Shown piece after piece: positions 1-6,170 of a stretch of 18,954 nt of DNA. Below the pieces are notes generated by a model. That model was given only the letters and a program-made list of their open reading frames with translations. It was not told the origin of the DNA and did not search any database. Positions within the stretch are counted from its first letter, which is position 1. Every line of letters begins with the position of its first letter. The translations under genes were made by a program, and so were the position numbers. Source of the stretch: Porticoccaceae bacterium UBA1989 (GTDB taxonomy: Bacteria > Pseudomonadota > Gammaproteobacteria > Pseudomonadales > Porticoccaceae); assembly GCA_002335945.1 (NCBI GenBank), contig DDDD01000112.1:5518-24471 (forward strand), written 5' to 3'.

Positions 1-69
1 CCAATAGACACTCCAATAGAAACCCAACTCGACACCTCATTAGAAACCCCACTAGAAACAGGCCATTAG
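1..69 (+). CDS. 3' end of an upstream gene with tetrapeptide-repeat tail (partial)
   Basis: Frame 1 is open from base 1 and stops at TAG 67-69. It reads as five tetrapeptides of the pattern [P/Q/S]-[I/L]-[D/E]-T (PIDT, PIET, QLDT, SLET, PLET) followed by Gly-His-stop. The underlying 12-bp DNA unit is imperfectly repeated in register with the codons, which favours a real coding tail over chance. The stop is 5 bases before the ATG of the ferredoxin-domain gene, so the two are probably co-transcribed and may be translationally coupled. The family cannot be named from 22 codons. The tail is probably a flexible, acidic, Pro/Thr-containing C-terminal extension. Confidence 0.55.
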   Translation, partial: PIDTPIETQLDTSLETPLETGH

Positions 70-74
70 ATAAG

Positions 75-443
75 ATGTCACTTACTCCTGTTGAAGAAAG
101 CGTTCTTAAAAAAGTCGCTGAACAACGAAAAGTCTCAACTTTCAGACAGCATTTAATGCTCTGTGCCTCGGGTAAATGTGCCCCTCAGGCCCAGACTAAT
201 GAATCCTGGGAATATTTAAAGCGACGTATTCGTGAATTGGGTTTACTGGATGTGGATTCCGGCGTGTACCGGTCTAAGGTGGACTGCTTGAGGATCTGTC
301 GGCAGGGGCCGATTATGCTCAGCTACCCAGATGGCACCTGGTATCACAGCTGCACTCCAGAGGTTATTGAGCGCATTCTGCAAGAGCATGTTCTGAATGG
401 TAACCCAGTGGATGATTACCGCTTTGCAACTAACGAACTCTAG
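75..443 (+). CDS. (2Fe-2S) ferredoxin domain-containing protein (COG3411-like)
   Basis: A 122-residue soluble protein of the thioredoxin-like [2Fe-2S] ferredoxin type. It has the four expected cluster ligands in the usual spacing: Cys30-x4-Cys35 in LMLCASGKCAP and Cys71-x3-Cys75 in DCLRICRQGP. The family's typical ending, a GTWYHSCTPE-like segment followed by a helix, is also present, and Cys93 in it is an extra cysteine. Small stand-alone proteins of this type are thought to transfer electrons, but the physiological partner is generally unknown and nothing nearby identifies it. The start ATG lies 5 bases after the upstream stop codon. Only a weak purine stretch (gataag) precedes it, which fits translational coupling. 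The gene converges on lexA across a repeat-rich intergenic block. Family assignment is solid; function is not. Confidence 0.85.
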   Translation: MSLTPVEESVLKKVAEQRKVSTFRQHLMLCASGKCAPQAQTNESWEYLKRRIRELGLLDVDSGVYRSKVDCLRICRQGPIMLSYPDGTWYHSCTPEVIERILQEHVLNGNPVDDYRFATNEL

Positions 444-525
444 AGACTTTCGCTTAATGGCTCGGTAAGTTTAACCTCTGGCCATGTGAGTCAGGCCAAC
501 CGCCCCTCATGCTGACCCTCTGAAT

Positions 526-676
526 ACCGTCATTTTAGCGAAGGCTGGAATCTTTATGGAAGACCCCAGCCTACGCTGGGGTGACGCGGTTAGGCTGTGG
601 TGACGCGGTGCTGATTGGGATGATGGGCCTTCGTTGGGAGTATGAACACCGTCATTCCAGCGAAGGCTGGAATCTT
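526..676. repeat. REP-like palindromic repeat cluster (BIME-like)
   Basis: This cluster fills the 281-base gap between the convergent ferredoxin-domain and lexA genes. Three copies of one palindromic unit are visible. Direct copies lie at 526-554 and 648-676 (core CGTCATTCCAGCGAAGGCTG then GAATCTT). An inverted copy lies at 562-586 (core CCCCAGCCTACGCTGGGG). Each core forms a 7-bp stem with a 4-base loop: TTCCAGC/GCTGGAA and CCCCAGC/GCTGGGG. The first copy has TTTTAGC/GCTGGAA, where both changes leave G-U pairs, so the RNA hairpin survives. The unit resembles the widespread 'GTCATTCC...GGAATC' intergenic repeats of Proteobacteria and the Neisseria dRS3 type. The placement suggests a bidirectional terminator or mRNA-end stabiliser, as known for REP/BIME elements. 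I read the short open frames over this block (507-719 minus, 581-787 plus) as non-coding. Confidence 0.8.
572..609. repeat. 19-bp imperfect tandem duplication inside the REP-like cluster
   Basis: Bases 572-590 (tacgctggggtgacgcggt) and 591-609 (taggctgtggtgacgcggt) are adjacent copies differing at two positions. The first copy is the right arm of the inverted palindrome at 562-586 plus its flank, so the duplication produced an extra half-unit that cannot fold by itself. Confidence 0.7.
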
Positions 677-724
677 CTAGAGTCATACACTCATCAATGT
701 CAGTACATCCATTGTTCAATCAGG

Positions 725-1330
725 CTAAATCGCAACCCTAACAACACCCACCGCAAGACCTTCAATGGCAAATTCCTGCGCGCGTAAATCCACGATAATC
801 GGGCTGTAGTCGCGGTTTTCAGGCAGTAGCTGAATCTCGTATTTGCTGCGTGTACGCTTGAGGCGTTTAACCGTTACCTCACCATCAACACGAGCGACCA
901 CGATCTGCTGGTTCTCCGCGGTGGGTTGCTGGTGAACTGCCAGCAGGTCGCCATCCATAATGCCGACATCAACCATACTCTGGCCCTGTACACGCAAAAA
1001 GTAGTCCGCGTGAGGGTGAAAGCTGCTTGAGGGCATTTCTTGATAGTCTTCAATATTCTGTTCAGCAAGGATTGGTTCGCCCGCTGCGACGCGGCCGACA
1101 ATGGGAATACCATTAAATTGCTGTACCACTCTGATGCCTCTTGAGGCACCTGGAATCATTTCGATTACACCTTTTCGTGCCAGAGCGCGAAGGTGATCTT
1201 CTGCGGCATTAGCGGAGCGAAACCCTAGAGTCTGGGCTATCTCGGCTCTTGTGGGTGGGTATCCGGTTTCTTCCAGATTGTCTTTAATTAGGTCAAAGAT
1301 CTGCTGCTGTCGAGCGGTAAGAAGTTCCAT
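725..1330 (-). CDS. lexA: LexA, SOS response transcriptional repressor / self-cleaving protease
   Basis: 201 residues, close to the 202 of E. coli LexA and collinear with it. The N-terminal winged helix-turn-helix spans about residues 1-70, with recognition segment FRSANAAEDHLRAL at 37-50. The C-terminal S24 peptidase domain has the scissile Ala83-Gly84 bond (RVAAGEP), the catalytic Ser118 (VQGQSMVD) and Lys155 (EVTVKRLKR). LexA binds SOS boxes as a dimer. RecA-ssDNA filaments trigger its autocleavage, which derepresses the DNA-damage regulon. The ATG has an AAGGAT Shine-Dalgarno (plus-strand ATCCTT at 1337-1342). The promoter overlaps a near-consensus SOS box, so the gene should be autoregulated. 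It is divergent from the LOG-family gene. No sulA-like gene lies directly downstream in this window. Confidence 0.97.
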   Translation of the reverse strand: MELLTARQQQIFDLIKDNLEETGYPPTRAEIAQTLGFRSANAAEDHLRALARKGVIEMIPGASRGIRVVQQFNGIPIVGRVAAGEPILAEQNIEDYQEMPSSSFHPHADYFLRVQGQSMVDVGIMDGDLLAVHQQPTAENQQIVVARVDGEVTVKRLKRTRSKYEIQLLPENRDYSPIIVDLRAQEFAIEGLAVGVVRVAI

Positions 1331-1353
1331 AAGAGTATCCTTGTTTCGAATGC

Positions 1354-1369
1354 CTGTAATTATATACAG
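1354..1369. promoter_or_regulatory. SOS box (LexA operator)
   Basis: CTGT-AATTATAT-ACAG matches the gammaproteobacterial LexA operator CTGT-N8-ACAG, with an all-A/T spacer, centred about 31 bp upstream of the lexA ATG. It overlaps the lexA -10 element, as expected for an autoregulatory operator. I see only one box, whereas E. coli lexA has two. It also lies 54 bp upstream of the divergent LOG-family ATG. Confidence 0.9.
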
Positions 1370-1386
1370 TATCCATTGTTTGGCAA
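1359..1386 (-). promoter_or_regulatory. lexA promoter (sigma70-type)
   Basis: On the minus strand there is a -35 TTGCCA (plus 1381-1386, TGGCAA), a 16-base spacer and a consensus -10 TATAAT (plus 1359-1364, ATTATA). The -10 is embedded in the SOS box, so bound LexA would occlude RNA polymerase. Confidence 0.75.
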
Positions 1387-1423
1387 GCTCTACTATATTT
1401 AAACAAAACAGAGGTTAAAAAAT

Positions 1424-2083
1424 ATGCTCGAAGCAAAGGTGCAGGAAGCGTGGCGGGTGCTACGTATTCAGTCAGAATTAGTGGATGGAACCGATAGATT
1501 ATTGAAAATAGGAGCGGCAGTAACCGTGTTTGGTGGTGCGCGCTTTAAGCCGGGTTCGGAACCCTGCCGACAGGCACAGATACTGGGCGAACTGTTGGGC
1601 ACGGAGGGAGTGCCGGTAATTACGGGCGGTGGCCCGGGCATAATGGAGGCGGCTAATAGAGGCTGTTTTTCGACAACAGCAGCCTCAGTAGGGCTCAATA
1701 TTGAATTGCCGTTTGAGCAGACCAGTAATCCTTACCAGAATTTATCGTTGGATTTTCGCTATTTTTTTGTGCGCAAGTACCTGTTTGTAAAACATGCGGT
1801 GGGCTTTGTAATTTTCCCCGGTGGCTACGGTACCTTGGATGAGCTATTTGAAGCATTGACCCTGGTGCAAACCGGAAAAGTAGACCCCTTTCCCATTGTG
1901 CTGGTTGGCGTGGCCTACTGGCAGGGACTGGTTGATTGGATTAAGCAGCGTATGCTCGAGGAGCACTGCATCTCTGAGCAAGAATTGAGCCTGTTTCAGC
2001 TGGTCGATACCAGCCAGGAAGCTGCCCAGGTGATACTCCGGCATATTCGTATGGGAAATTCTAATCTTGCCGCAGAACTTTAA
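1424..2083 (+). CDS. LOG-family / TIGR00730 Rossmann-fold protein
   Basis: 219 residues with the hallmarks of the LOG ('lysine decarboxylase-like', TIGR00730) family: Rossmann segment VTVFGGAR (33-40), nucleotide-binding loop TGGGPGIMEAAN (67-78), RYFFVRKYLFVKHA (112-125), and signature FPGGYGTLDELFEAL (131-145). Characterised members hydrolyse nucleoside 5'-monophosphates, releasing the base from ribose 5-phosphate (cytokinin-activating phosphoribohydrolases and related nucleosidases). The physiological substrate here is unknown. The catalytic Arg/Glu region (R117, E140) is kept. The ATG is preceded by AGAGG at 1410-1414. The gene is divergent from lexA across an SOS box, and its stop overlaps the stop of the convergent gene by 4 bases. 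An older 'lysine decarboxylase' label would be wrong. Confidence 0.85.
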   Translation: MLEAKVQEAWRVLRIQSELVDGTDRLLKIGAAVTVFGGARFKPGSEPCRQAQILGELLGTEGVPVITGGGPGIMEAANRGCFSTTAASVGLNIELPFEQTSNPYQNLSLDFRYFFVRKYLFVKHAVGFVIFPGGYGTLDELFEALTLVQTGKVDPFPIVLVGVAYWQGLVDWIKQRMLEEHCISEQELSLFQLVDTSQEAAQVILRHIRMGNSNLAAEL

Positions 2084-2415
2084 AACTCGTCCCAGCCAAA
2101 ATGACTGTCTAATGCTAGCCCGGACATTGGCTCAGCTAAGGGATCAGATAAAGCGTCACTGAAGGGCATAAAACTATGATGGGCATAAAAACGCTGGTCT
2201 TCACTCAGATTCTTTGCGCTGCGCCAGTCTTCGGGTGGGCCTGTCTCAACTAATGCCATCTCTGACCAGCTGTCGAAGGCGATGTCATCATATTCACCGT
2301 CTTCGTATCTGATATCAATGCTAGCGCTATAGTCATCGATACTGACAATTTCAAACAACCGGTTCACGGCTATATCCTGATACCAGTTGCCAATAGAGGG
2401 AATGTGTGTGGCCAT
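2080..2415 (-). CDS. DUF6763-like small acidic protein
   Basis: The frame is open further upstream (ATG at 2562), but I choose the ATG at 2415, which gives 111 residues. It has GGAG (plus 2423-2426) seven bases upstream, and the resulting protein begins MATHIPSIGNWYQD. That matches my recollection of how DUF6763 proteins begin: a GNWY(R/Q)D start, then (L)FEIV-x-ID, then an acidic strand with a Tyr/Phe-x-DG turn, then an aromatic Trp and PPEDW. All of these are present: RLFEIVSIDDY, IRYEDGEYDDI, DSWSEM and TGPPEDWRSA. It is acidic, has no membrane segment or signal peptide, and is probably cytosolic. The C-terminal ~45 residues after PPEDW are not recognised. Function is unknown. The stop codon overlaps that of the convergent LOG-family gene by 4 bases. 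Confidence 0.65.
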   Translation of the reverse strand: MATHIPSIGNWYQDIAVNRLFEIVSIDDYSASIDIRYEDGEYDDIAFDSWSEMALVETGPPEDWRSAKNLSEDQRFYAHHSFMPFSDALSDPLAEPMSGLALDSHFGWDEF

Positions 2416-2724
2416 CATCTTTCTCCGGCTAGTCTCGAGAGCGGTAAAAATATCACTAACCATGGGCGCTTGCACCCGCCGGATTCTTGGCTTGAAAACC
2501 CCAGTTGGCGCCTTTATGTTACCTAGATTTTTACATAGATTGCCTAACTGCTCATAAAACATAGAGTTATTTTTTTGATGCTGAAATTAAATAAATGGGT
2601 AAAATACCCTAATGGAATAGCAGGCTTGGGTTTAACGCTAAATCCGTCTAAAAAAGCGTAAAATTTTCTATGGGCCTAAAAAGCAACTTGAGCAGTAACG
2701 TAAAACCACTAGATATGGAACAGT
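2416..2724. other. Divergent intergenic region between the DUF6763-like gene and nagZ
   Basis: About 309 bases that are gene-free if the short start at 2415 is right. It is A/T-rich towards nagZ. A perfect short inverted repeat GGGTA-AAA-TACCC lies at 2597-2609. A weak sigma70-like candidate for nagZ is TTGGGT (2626-2631), a 17-base spacer, then TAAAAA (2649-2654). No clear terminator or RNA gene is visible. The open frame over 2416-2562 (minus) is probably non-coding upstream sequence, but a longer protein cannot be excluded. Confidence 0.45.
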
Positions 2725-3759
2725 ATGACGACTAAACAGCATGCACAGTACGGGCGTCTGATGCTCGACTTGGCGGGCACCAGGCTGGCCGACCATGAGC
2801 GAGAGCAGTTACAAAACCCCCATATCGGCGGGGTTATTTTATTTGCACGCAATGTTGAAAGTCGTGAGCAGATCAGTGCCCTAGTAAAGCAAATCAGGGC
2901 GGCTTCGTCGCAGGTGTTGATCGCGGTAGATCAAGAGGGCGGTAGGGTGCAGCGTTTTCGTGATGGCTTTACCCGCTTTCCCCCCATGCAGAAACTCGGT
3001 GATCTCGTTGCCCAGGATTCCTCGGCGGGTCTGGCACTCACCAAAGATGCTGGCTGGTTGATGGCCGCAGAGGTTATTGCCTGCGGTCTGGATATTAGCT
3101 TTGCCCCAGTGCTGGATGTCGATCGAGACACTAGCAGTATTATTGGTGATCGTTCTTTTTCTGATCAGCCCCAGTCAGTTATTGAGATTGCTCAGGCGTT
3201 TATTGATGGTATGCATGAGGCGGGCATGGCTGCCACGGGAAAACATTTTCCCGGTCATGGGGGCATTGTTGCAGACAGCCATCTGGAAGCGCCGGTGGAT
3301 ACGCGCAGCTGGGATGAACTCGAAGCCCACGATTTAAAACCCTTTGATGCACTGAGTGAATCTCTGGATGGAATCATGCCTGCGCATATTACCTTTCCCG
3401 CGGTCGATCCCGATTCCGTTGGTTTTTCCGCTTTTTGGTTACAGACAATACTGCGCAAAAGGCTGGGCTTTGAAGGGGTTATCTTTAGCGATGATCTAAC
3501 CATGAAGGGTGCGGATATTGTTGGCGGCTATGTGGACAAGGCCAAGCTGGCACTGGATGCGGGCTGCGATATGATTCTGGTGTGCAATTGTCCTGAAGGT
3601 GCCATTGAGGTGTTAGACTTTATGGCCAGTGCCGCGGTGGATGGCAGCGATAAAATTGCCCGGATGCGCGCCAGTCAATCTATAAGCTGGGACGAACTTG
3701 AAAATCATCCGCGGCGACTCGATATCATTAAAAAGCTACAAGAACTGGACGCAAAATAG
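2725..3759 (+). CDS. nagZ: Beta-N-acetylhexosaminidase NagZ (GH3)
   Basis: 344 residues, the usual size for single-domain Gram-negative NagZ. It removes N-acetylglucosamine from 1,6-anhydro-muropeptides in the cytoplasm during peptidoglycan recycling, and its product signals AmpC beta-lactamase induction where AmpR is present. Visible GH3 features are GGVILFARN (35-43), VDQEGGRVQR (68-77), and KHFPGHG (173-179) followed by Asp184-Ser-His186, the Asp-His dyad of the mobile loop that serves as general acid/base. FSDDLTMKGA contains the nucleophile Asp256. There is no signal peptide, in line with cytosolic action. The ATG has a modest GGA five bases upstream. The next gene starts 5 bases after the stop, so the two probably share a transcript. 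In Pseudomonas, from memory, nagZ is also close to lexA. Confidence 0.96.
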   Translation: MTTKQHAQYGRLMLDLAGTRLADHEREQLQNPHIGGVILFARNVESREQISALVKQIRAASSQVLIAVDQEGGRVQRFRDGFTRFPPMQKLGDLVAQDSSAGLALTKDAGWLMAAEVIACGLDISFAPVLDVDRDTSSIIGDRSFSDQPQSVIEIAQAFIDGMHEAGMAATGKHFPGHGGIVADSHLEAPVDTRSWDELEAHDLKPFDALSESLDGIMPAHITFPAVDPDSVGFSAFWLQTILRKRLGFEGVIFSDDLTMKGADIVGGYVDKAKLALDAGCDMILVCNCPEGAIEVLDFMASAAVDGSDKIARMRASQSISWDELENHPRRLDIIKKLQELDAK

Positions 3760-3764
3760 GGATC

Positions 3765-4862
3765 ATGATGAATCAGATTGAAAGTTGGTTGGTGAATTTA
3801 ACCGGTGAGCAATACCTCTGGGCCTTTGAGTTATTCCTGATTGTGCTGATTGCTCTGAGCCTCGGGTTTGTGCTCAACCGCATGATTGATAAGCTGGAAG
3901 TGCAGGCTGCTAAGACTAAAACCGTCTGGGACGATGCCCTTATCGAGGCCTGTCGCCGACCGGCTATCTGGCTGATTTGGATTCTGGGTGTCAATTTTGC
4001 AGCGGGTATTGCGGCGCAAAAAATGGACTCGCCGTTACAGGCATTAATCGATCCAATTAACCGCCTGGCACTAATTTTTCTCGGTACGATCTTTCTCACG
4101 AACTTCATTAAACGCGCTGAGCGCAATCTGATCCATCCGGATTATATTGCCAAGCCACTGGATGCCACCACCGTGCGTGCGGTGGGTAAATTACTGCGAG
4201 CCTCGGTAATTATTACCGGTGTGCTGATTGCGATGCAGCTGTTTGGCTACAGTATTTCAGGCTTGCTCGCATTTGGTGGTATCGGTGGAATTGCTGTGGG
4301 TTTTGCGGCAAAAGATTTATTGGCGAATTTTTTCGGTGGCCTGATGATTTATCTGGATCGGCCCTTTTCAGTGGGTGAGTGGATACGTTCACCGGATAAA
4401 GAAATTGAGGGTGTGGTGGAGGATATTGGCTGGCGGTTAACTAGAATTAGAACCTTTGATAAGCGTCCGCTGTATATTCCCAACGCTGTATTTGCCAATA
4501 TTTCCGTTGAGAATCCCTCGCGAATGAGTAATCGCCGGATCTATGAAACCGTGGGTATTCGCTACGAGGATATTAATAGTATGGATGCCATTGTGGAGCA
4601 GGTAACCGCAATGCTGATGGAGCATCCAGAAATTGATACGACACAAACCATGATTGTGAACTTTGATGCGTTCTCGGCAAGCTCGGTAGATTTCTTTGTG
4701 TATACCTTTACCAAAACCACCAACTGGATTGATTTCCATAAGATCAAGCAGGATATTTTGCTCAGGATCGCCGGCATTGTCGAGGCTAATAGTGCTGAGA
4801 TAGCCTTTCCCACATCAACATTACATATTGCCAGCGGGGAGCTAATAGGTCAGAGCACCTGA
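3765..4862 (+). CDS. MscS-family mechanosensitive ion channel (YnaI-like)
   Basis: 365 residues. N-terminal hydrophobic helices lie at about 20-38, 67-84, 101-116 and 146-162. They are followed by the pore-forming helix GLLAFGGIGGIAVGFAAKDL (166-185) and LLANFFGGLMIYLDRPFSVGEWI, the glycine/alanine-rich TM3 and beta-domain entry diagnostic of MscS. The cytosolic domain carries a GVVEDIGWRLTRIRTFDKRPLYIPNA-type segment. Extra helices before the pore place it with YnaI-like rather than the minimal three-helix MscS. Such inner-membrane channels release solutes on hypo-osmotic shock. ATGs at 3765 and 3768 are both possible. AGGGA at 3758-3762 is better spaced for the second. The gene follows nagZ by 5 bases and probably ends that unit, though I see no strong terminator after it. 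Confidence 0.92.
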   Translation: MMNQIESWLVNLTGEQYLWAFELFLIVLIALSLGFVLNRMIDKLEVQAAKTKTVWDDALIEACRRPAIWLIWILGVNFAAGIAAQKMDSPLQALIDPINRLALIFLGTIFLTNFIKRAERNLIHPDYIAKPLDATTVRAVGKLLRASVIITGVLIAMQLFGYSISGLLAFGGIGGIAVGFAAKDLLANFFGGLMIYLDRPFSVGEWIRSPDKEIEGVVEDIGWRLTRIRTFDKRPLYIPNAVFANISVENPSRMSNRRIYETVGIRYEDINSMDAIVEQVTAMLMEHPEIDTTQTMIVNFDAFSASSVDFFVYTFTKTTNWIDFHKIKQDILLRIAGIVEANSAEIAFPTSTLHIASGELIGQST

Positions 4863-5151
4863 TGTATTAACCACGACGGGGCAGCGCTTATTAAACTGTA
4901 TGCAAGAATAGATTGGAATTATGCCCAAACAGGGACTACATTAACCTGAATAACCGGAGTTGAAGCTAGACTTCGAAGTAGAACGGCCCTTTTAGTAACA
5001 CGGATGTTATCAGGGAGAGACGGTGCCAGTGCCCGGTATGGGTGCTATTTATGGCAATTGGATAAGGAAGTCAGGTCATGGAATTGACGATTTTTTTCCC
5101 ACGAGTTTTTTTTACATCAACGCTCTGTACTCCAAACTTTACATCAGGTGA
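4863..5151. other. Gene-poor intergenic region with small palindromes and T-tracts
   Basis: Holds no recognised gene. There are short inverted repeats: GAAG-CTAGA-CTTC immediately followed by GAAG (4962-4978), and TAACA-CGGA-TGTTA (4996-5009). Two T-tracts follow, T7 at 5091-5097 and T8 at 5106-5113. A 30-codon open frame (5078-5170) has AAGGA at 5064-5068 upstream of its ATG and overlaps the start of the next gene in another frame. Whether it is translated is unknown. No convincing sigma70 promoter was found for the downstream membrane protein. Confidence 0.4.
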
Positions 5152-6120
5152 TTGGGTGCCAGCGTGTTAGCAACCATTGGGCGGTTGGTTCTATTGTTAT
5201 TCATGCTTCTTGGTTGGGCTTTACTAGCGTCAGCCAGTTTCGACTATCTGCTGGGCACTCTGTTGGGCCTGTTTGCCACGTCCAAAAATAGCCAGATCTG
5301 GGCGGTACTTCTTGGGCTAACACTCTCTATCTATCAAACCTTTTATTGGCGGAAAAACCCCCTTAGACGCGGTTGGCTCAGGCTAACCAAGCTCAGTAGC
5401 CCTTTGGCGCTGGTGGGGCGGGGTTGCAATCGGTTGGGTAGGCTATTACAGACTGTTTACAGCCACCTATACCAAACTACGGATGTTCTATTTTGTATCG
5501 GCTTGCCGATGTTAGTGATCACAGCGCTGGTAGGCTGGTGGTTGATTGATGAGGTCGTTCTGAGCTCGATGGTTCTGTACCTCTGCCTGCTGTTGGCGAT
5601 TAGCATTACCGGTATTTACAGCAATACTGTGCGCATGCTGTCGGTGGGCTATTTTAATGGCTATTGGATTCTTAGCTCAGACTGGCTGTCTTATCCCTTT
5701 ATTGCGCCAATGCGGGTGCAGCAGAATGTTGATCTTATGGTGGCCGAAGTAGGCATGGCGGTATTGTCGGTACTGGGCGTGATTTGCCTACTACTCTACC
5801 TGGCTAGTTCTGCGGCCACTAGCGTTCGGGAACTGGGTGTGAGGCAGGATCATTTTCTTCGGCGCAGTCTCAATGTTATCGAGACCAAGCTTGATCGTCA
5901 GGTGTTTAGTAATATGCTTTTTCTCGGGGGCGTGCTGCTCTGTATTCCCCTGGCTTTTCTCTGTCTGAATAGCCTGATTGATCTATTGAATATCCATCTT
6001 TTTTTTGTCGGCACGGCGATCGGGCTGATGGATTTTTGCTGGAAGGCGGTGTTGGATGATGAGCCCGCCCTGAGTGGTGATGTGCAGTATCTGCTGTCTG
6101 GCCTGTGGCGTAATCAATAG
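5152..6120 (+). CDS. Unrecognised polytopic inner-membrane protein
   Basis: 322 residues if it starts at TTG 5152, directly after an in-frame TGA at 5149-5151. GTG 5164 (residue 5) and ATG 5203 (residue 18) are alternatives, and no start has a strong Shine-Dalgarno. I do not recognise the family. About seven hydrophobic segments are visible, near residues 11-42, 47-66, 112-134, 135-158, 198-221, 253-276 and 280-300. A basic loop (WRKNPLRRGWLR, 66-77) follows the second, consistent with a cytosolic face. A hydrophilic stretch (about 223-252) contains SVRELGVRQDHF and a short helix NVIETKLDRQ. No catalytic, transporter or signalling motif is evident. The stop is followed by the lipocalin gene, which has its own -10 element, so co-transcription is uncertain. 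The reading frame is long, hydrophobic and uninterrupted, so I believe it is a gene. Confidence 0.7.
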   Translation: MGASVLATIGRLVLLLFMLLGWALLASASFDYLLGTLLGLFATSKNSQIWAVLLGLTLSIYQTFYWRKNPLRRGWLRLTKLSSPLALVGRGCNRLGRLLQTVYSHLYQTTDVLFCIGLPMLVITALVGWWLIDEVVLSSMVLYLCLLLAISITGIYSNTVRMLSVGYFNGYWILSSDWLSYPFIAPMRVQQNVDLMVAEVGMAVLSVLGVICLLLYLASSAATSVRELGVRQDHFLRRSLNVIETKLDRQVFSNMLFLGGVLLCIPLAFLCLNSLIDLLNIHLFFVGTAIGLMDFCWKAVLDDEPALSGDVQYLLSGLWRNQ

Positions 6121-6131
6121 GGATTTTCCTC

Positions 6132-6137
6132 TATAAT
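6132..6137 (+). promoter_or_regulatory. Candidate -10 element for the lipocalin gene
   Basis: A consensus TATAAT lies 33 bases before the GTG start, just after the stop of the membrane protein gene. No good -35 is seen at 16-18 bases (the sequence there is CGTAAT-like), so an activator or weak promoter is possible. Confidence 0.4.
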
Positions 6138-6170
6138 GGCAGCCTTATTCTTCTGCTAAAGGTTTATGTT

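Noticed and set aside
507..787. Open frames 507-719 (minus) and 581-787 (plus)
   Set aside because: They lie over the REP-like palindromes and share no family resemblance or Shine-Dalgarno; the second also runs into the lexA 3' end.
1376..1399. Promoter TTGTTT / TATATT for the LOG-family gene
   Set aside because: The spacing is only 12 bases, too short for sigma70; no better pair was found, so its promoter is left unassigned.
5078..6120. T-tract phase variation joining the 30-codon frame to the membrane protein
   Set aside because: A one-base gain in the T-tract would shift the small frame into the large one, but an in-frame TGA at 5149-5151 immediately precedes the TTG, so no fusion could result.
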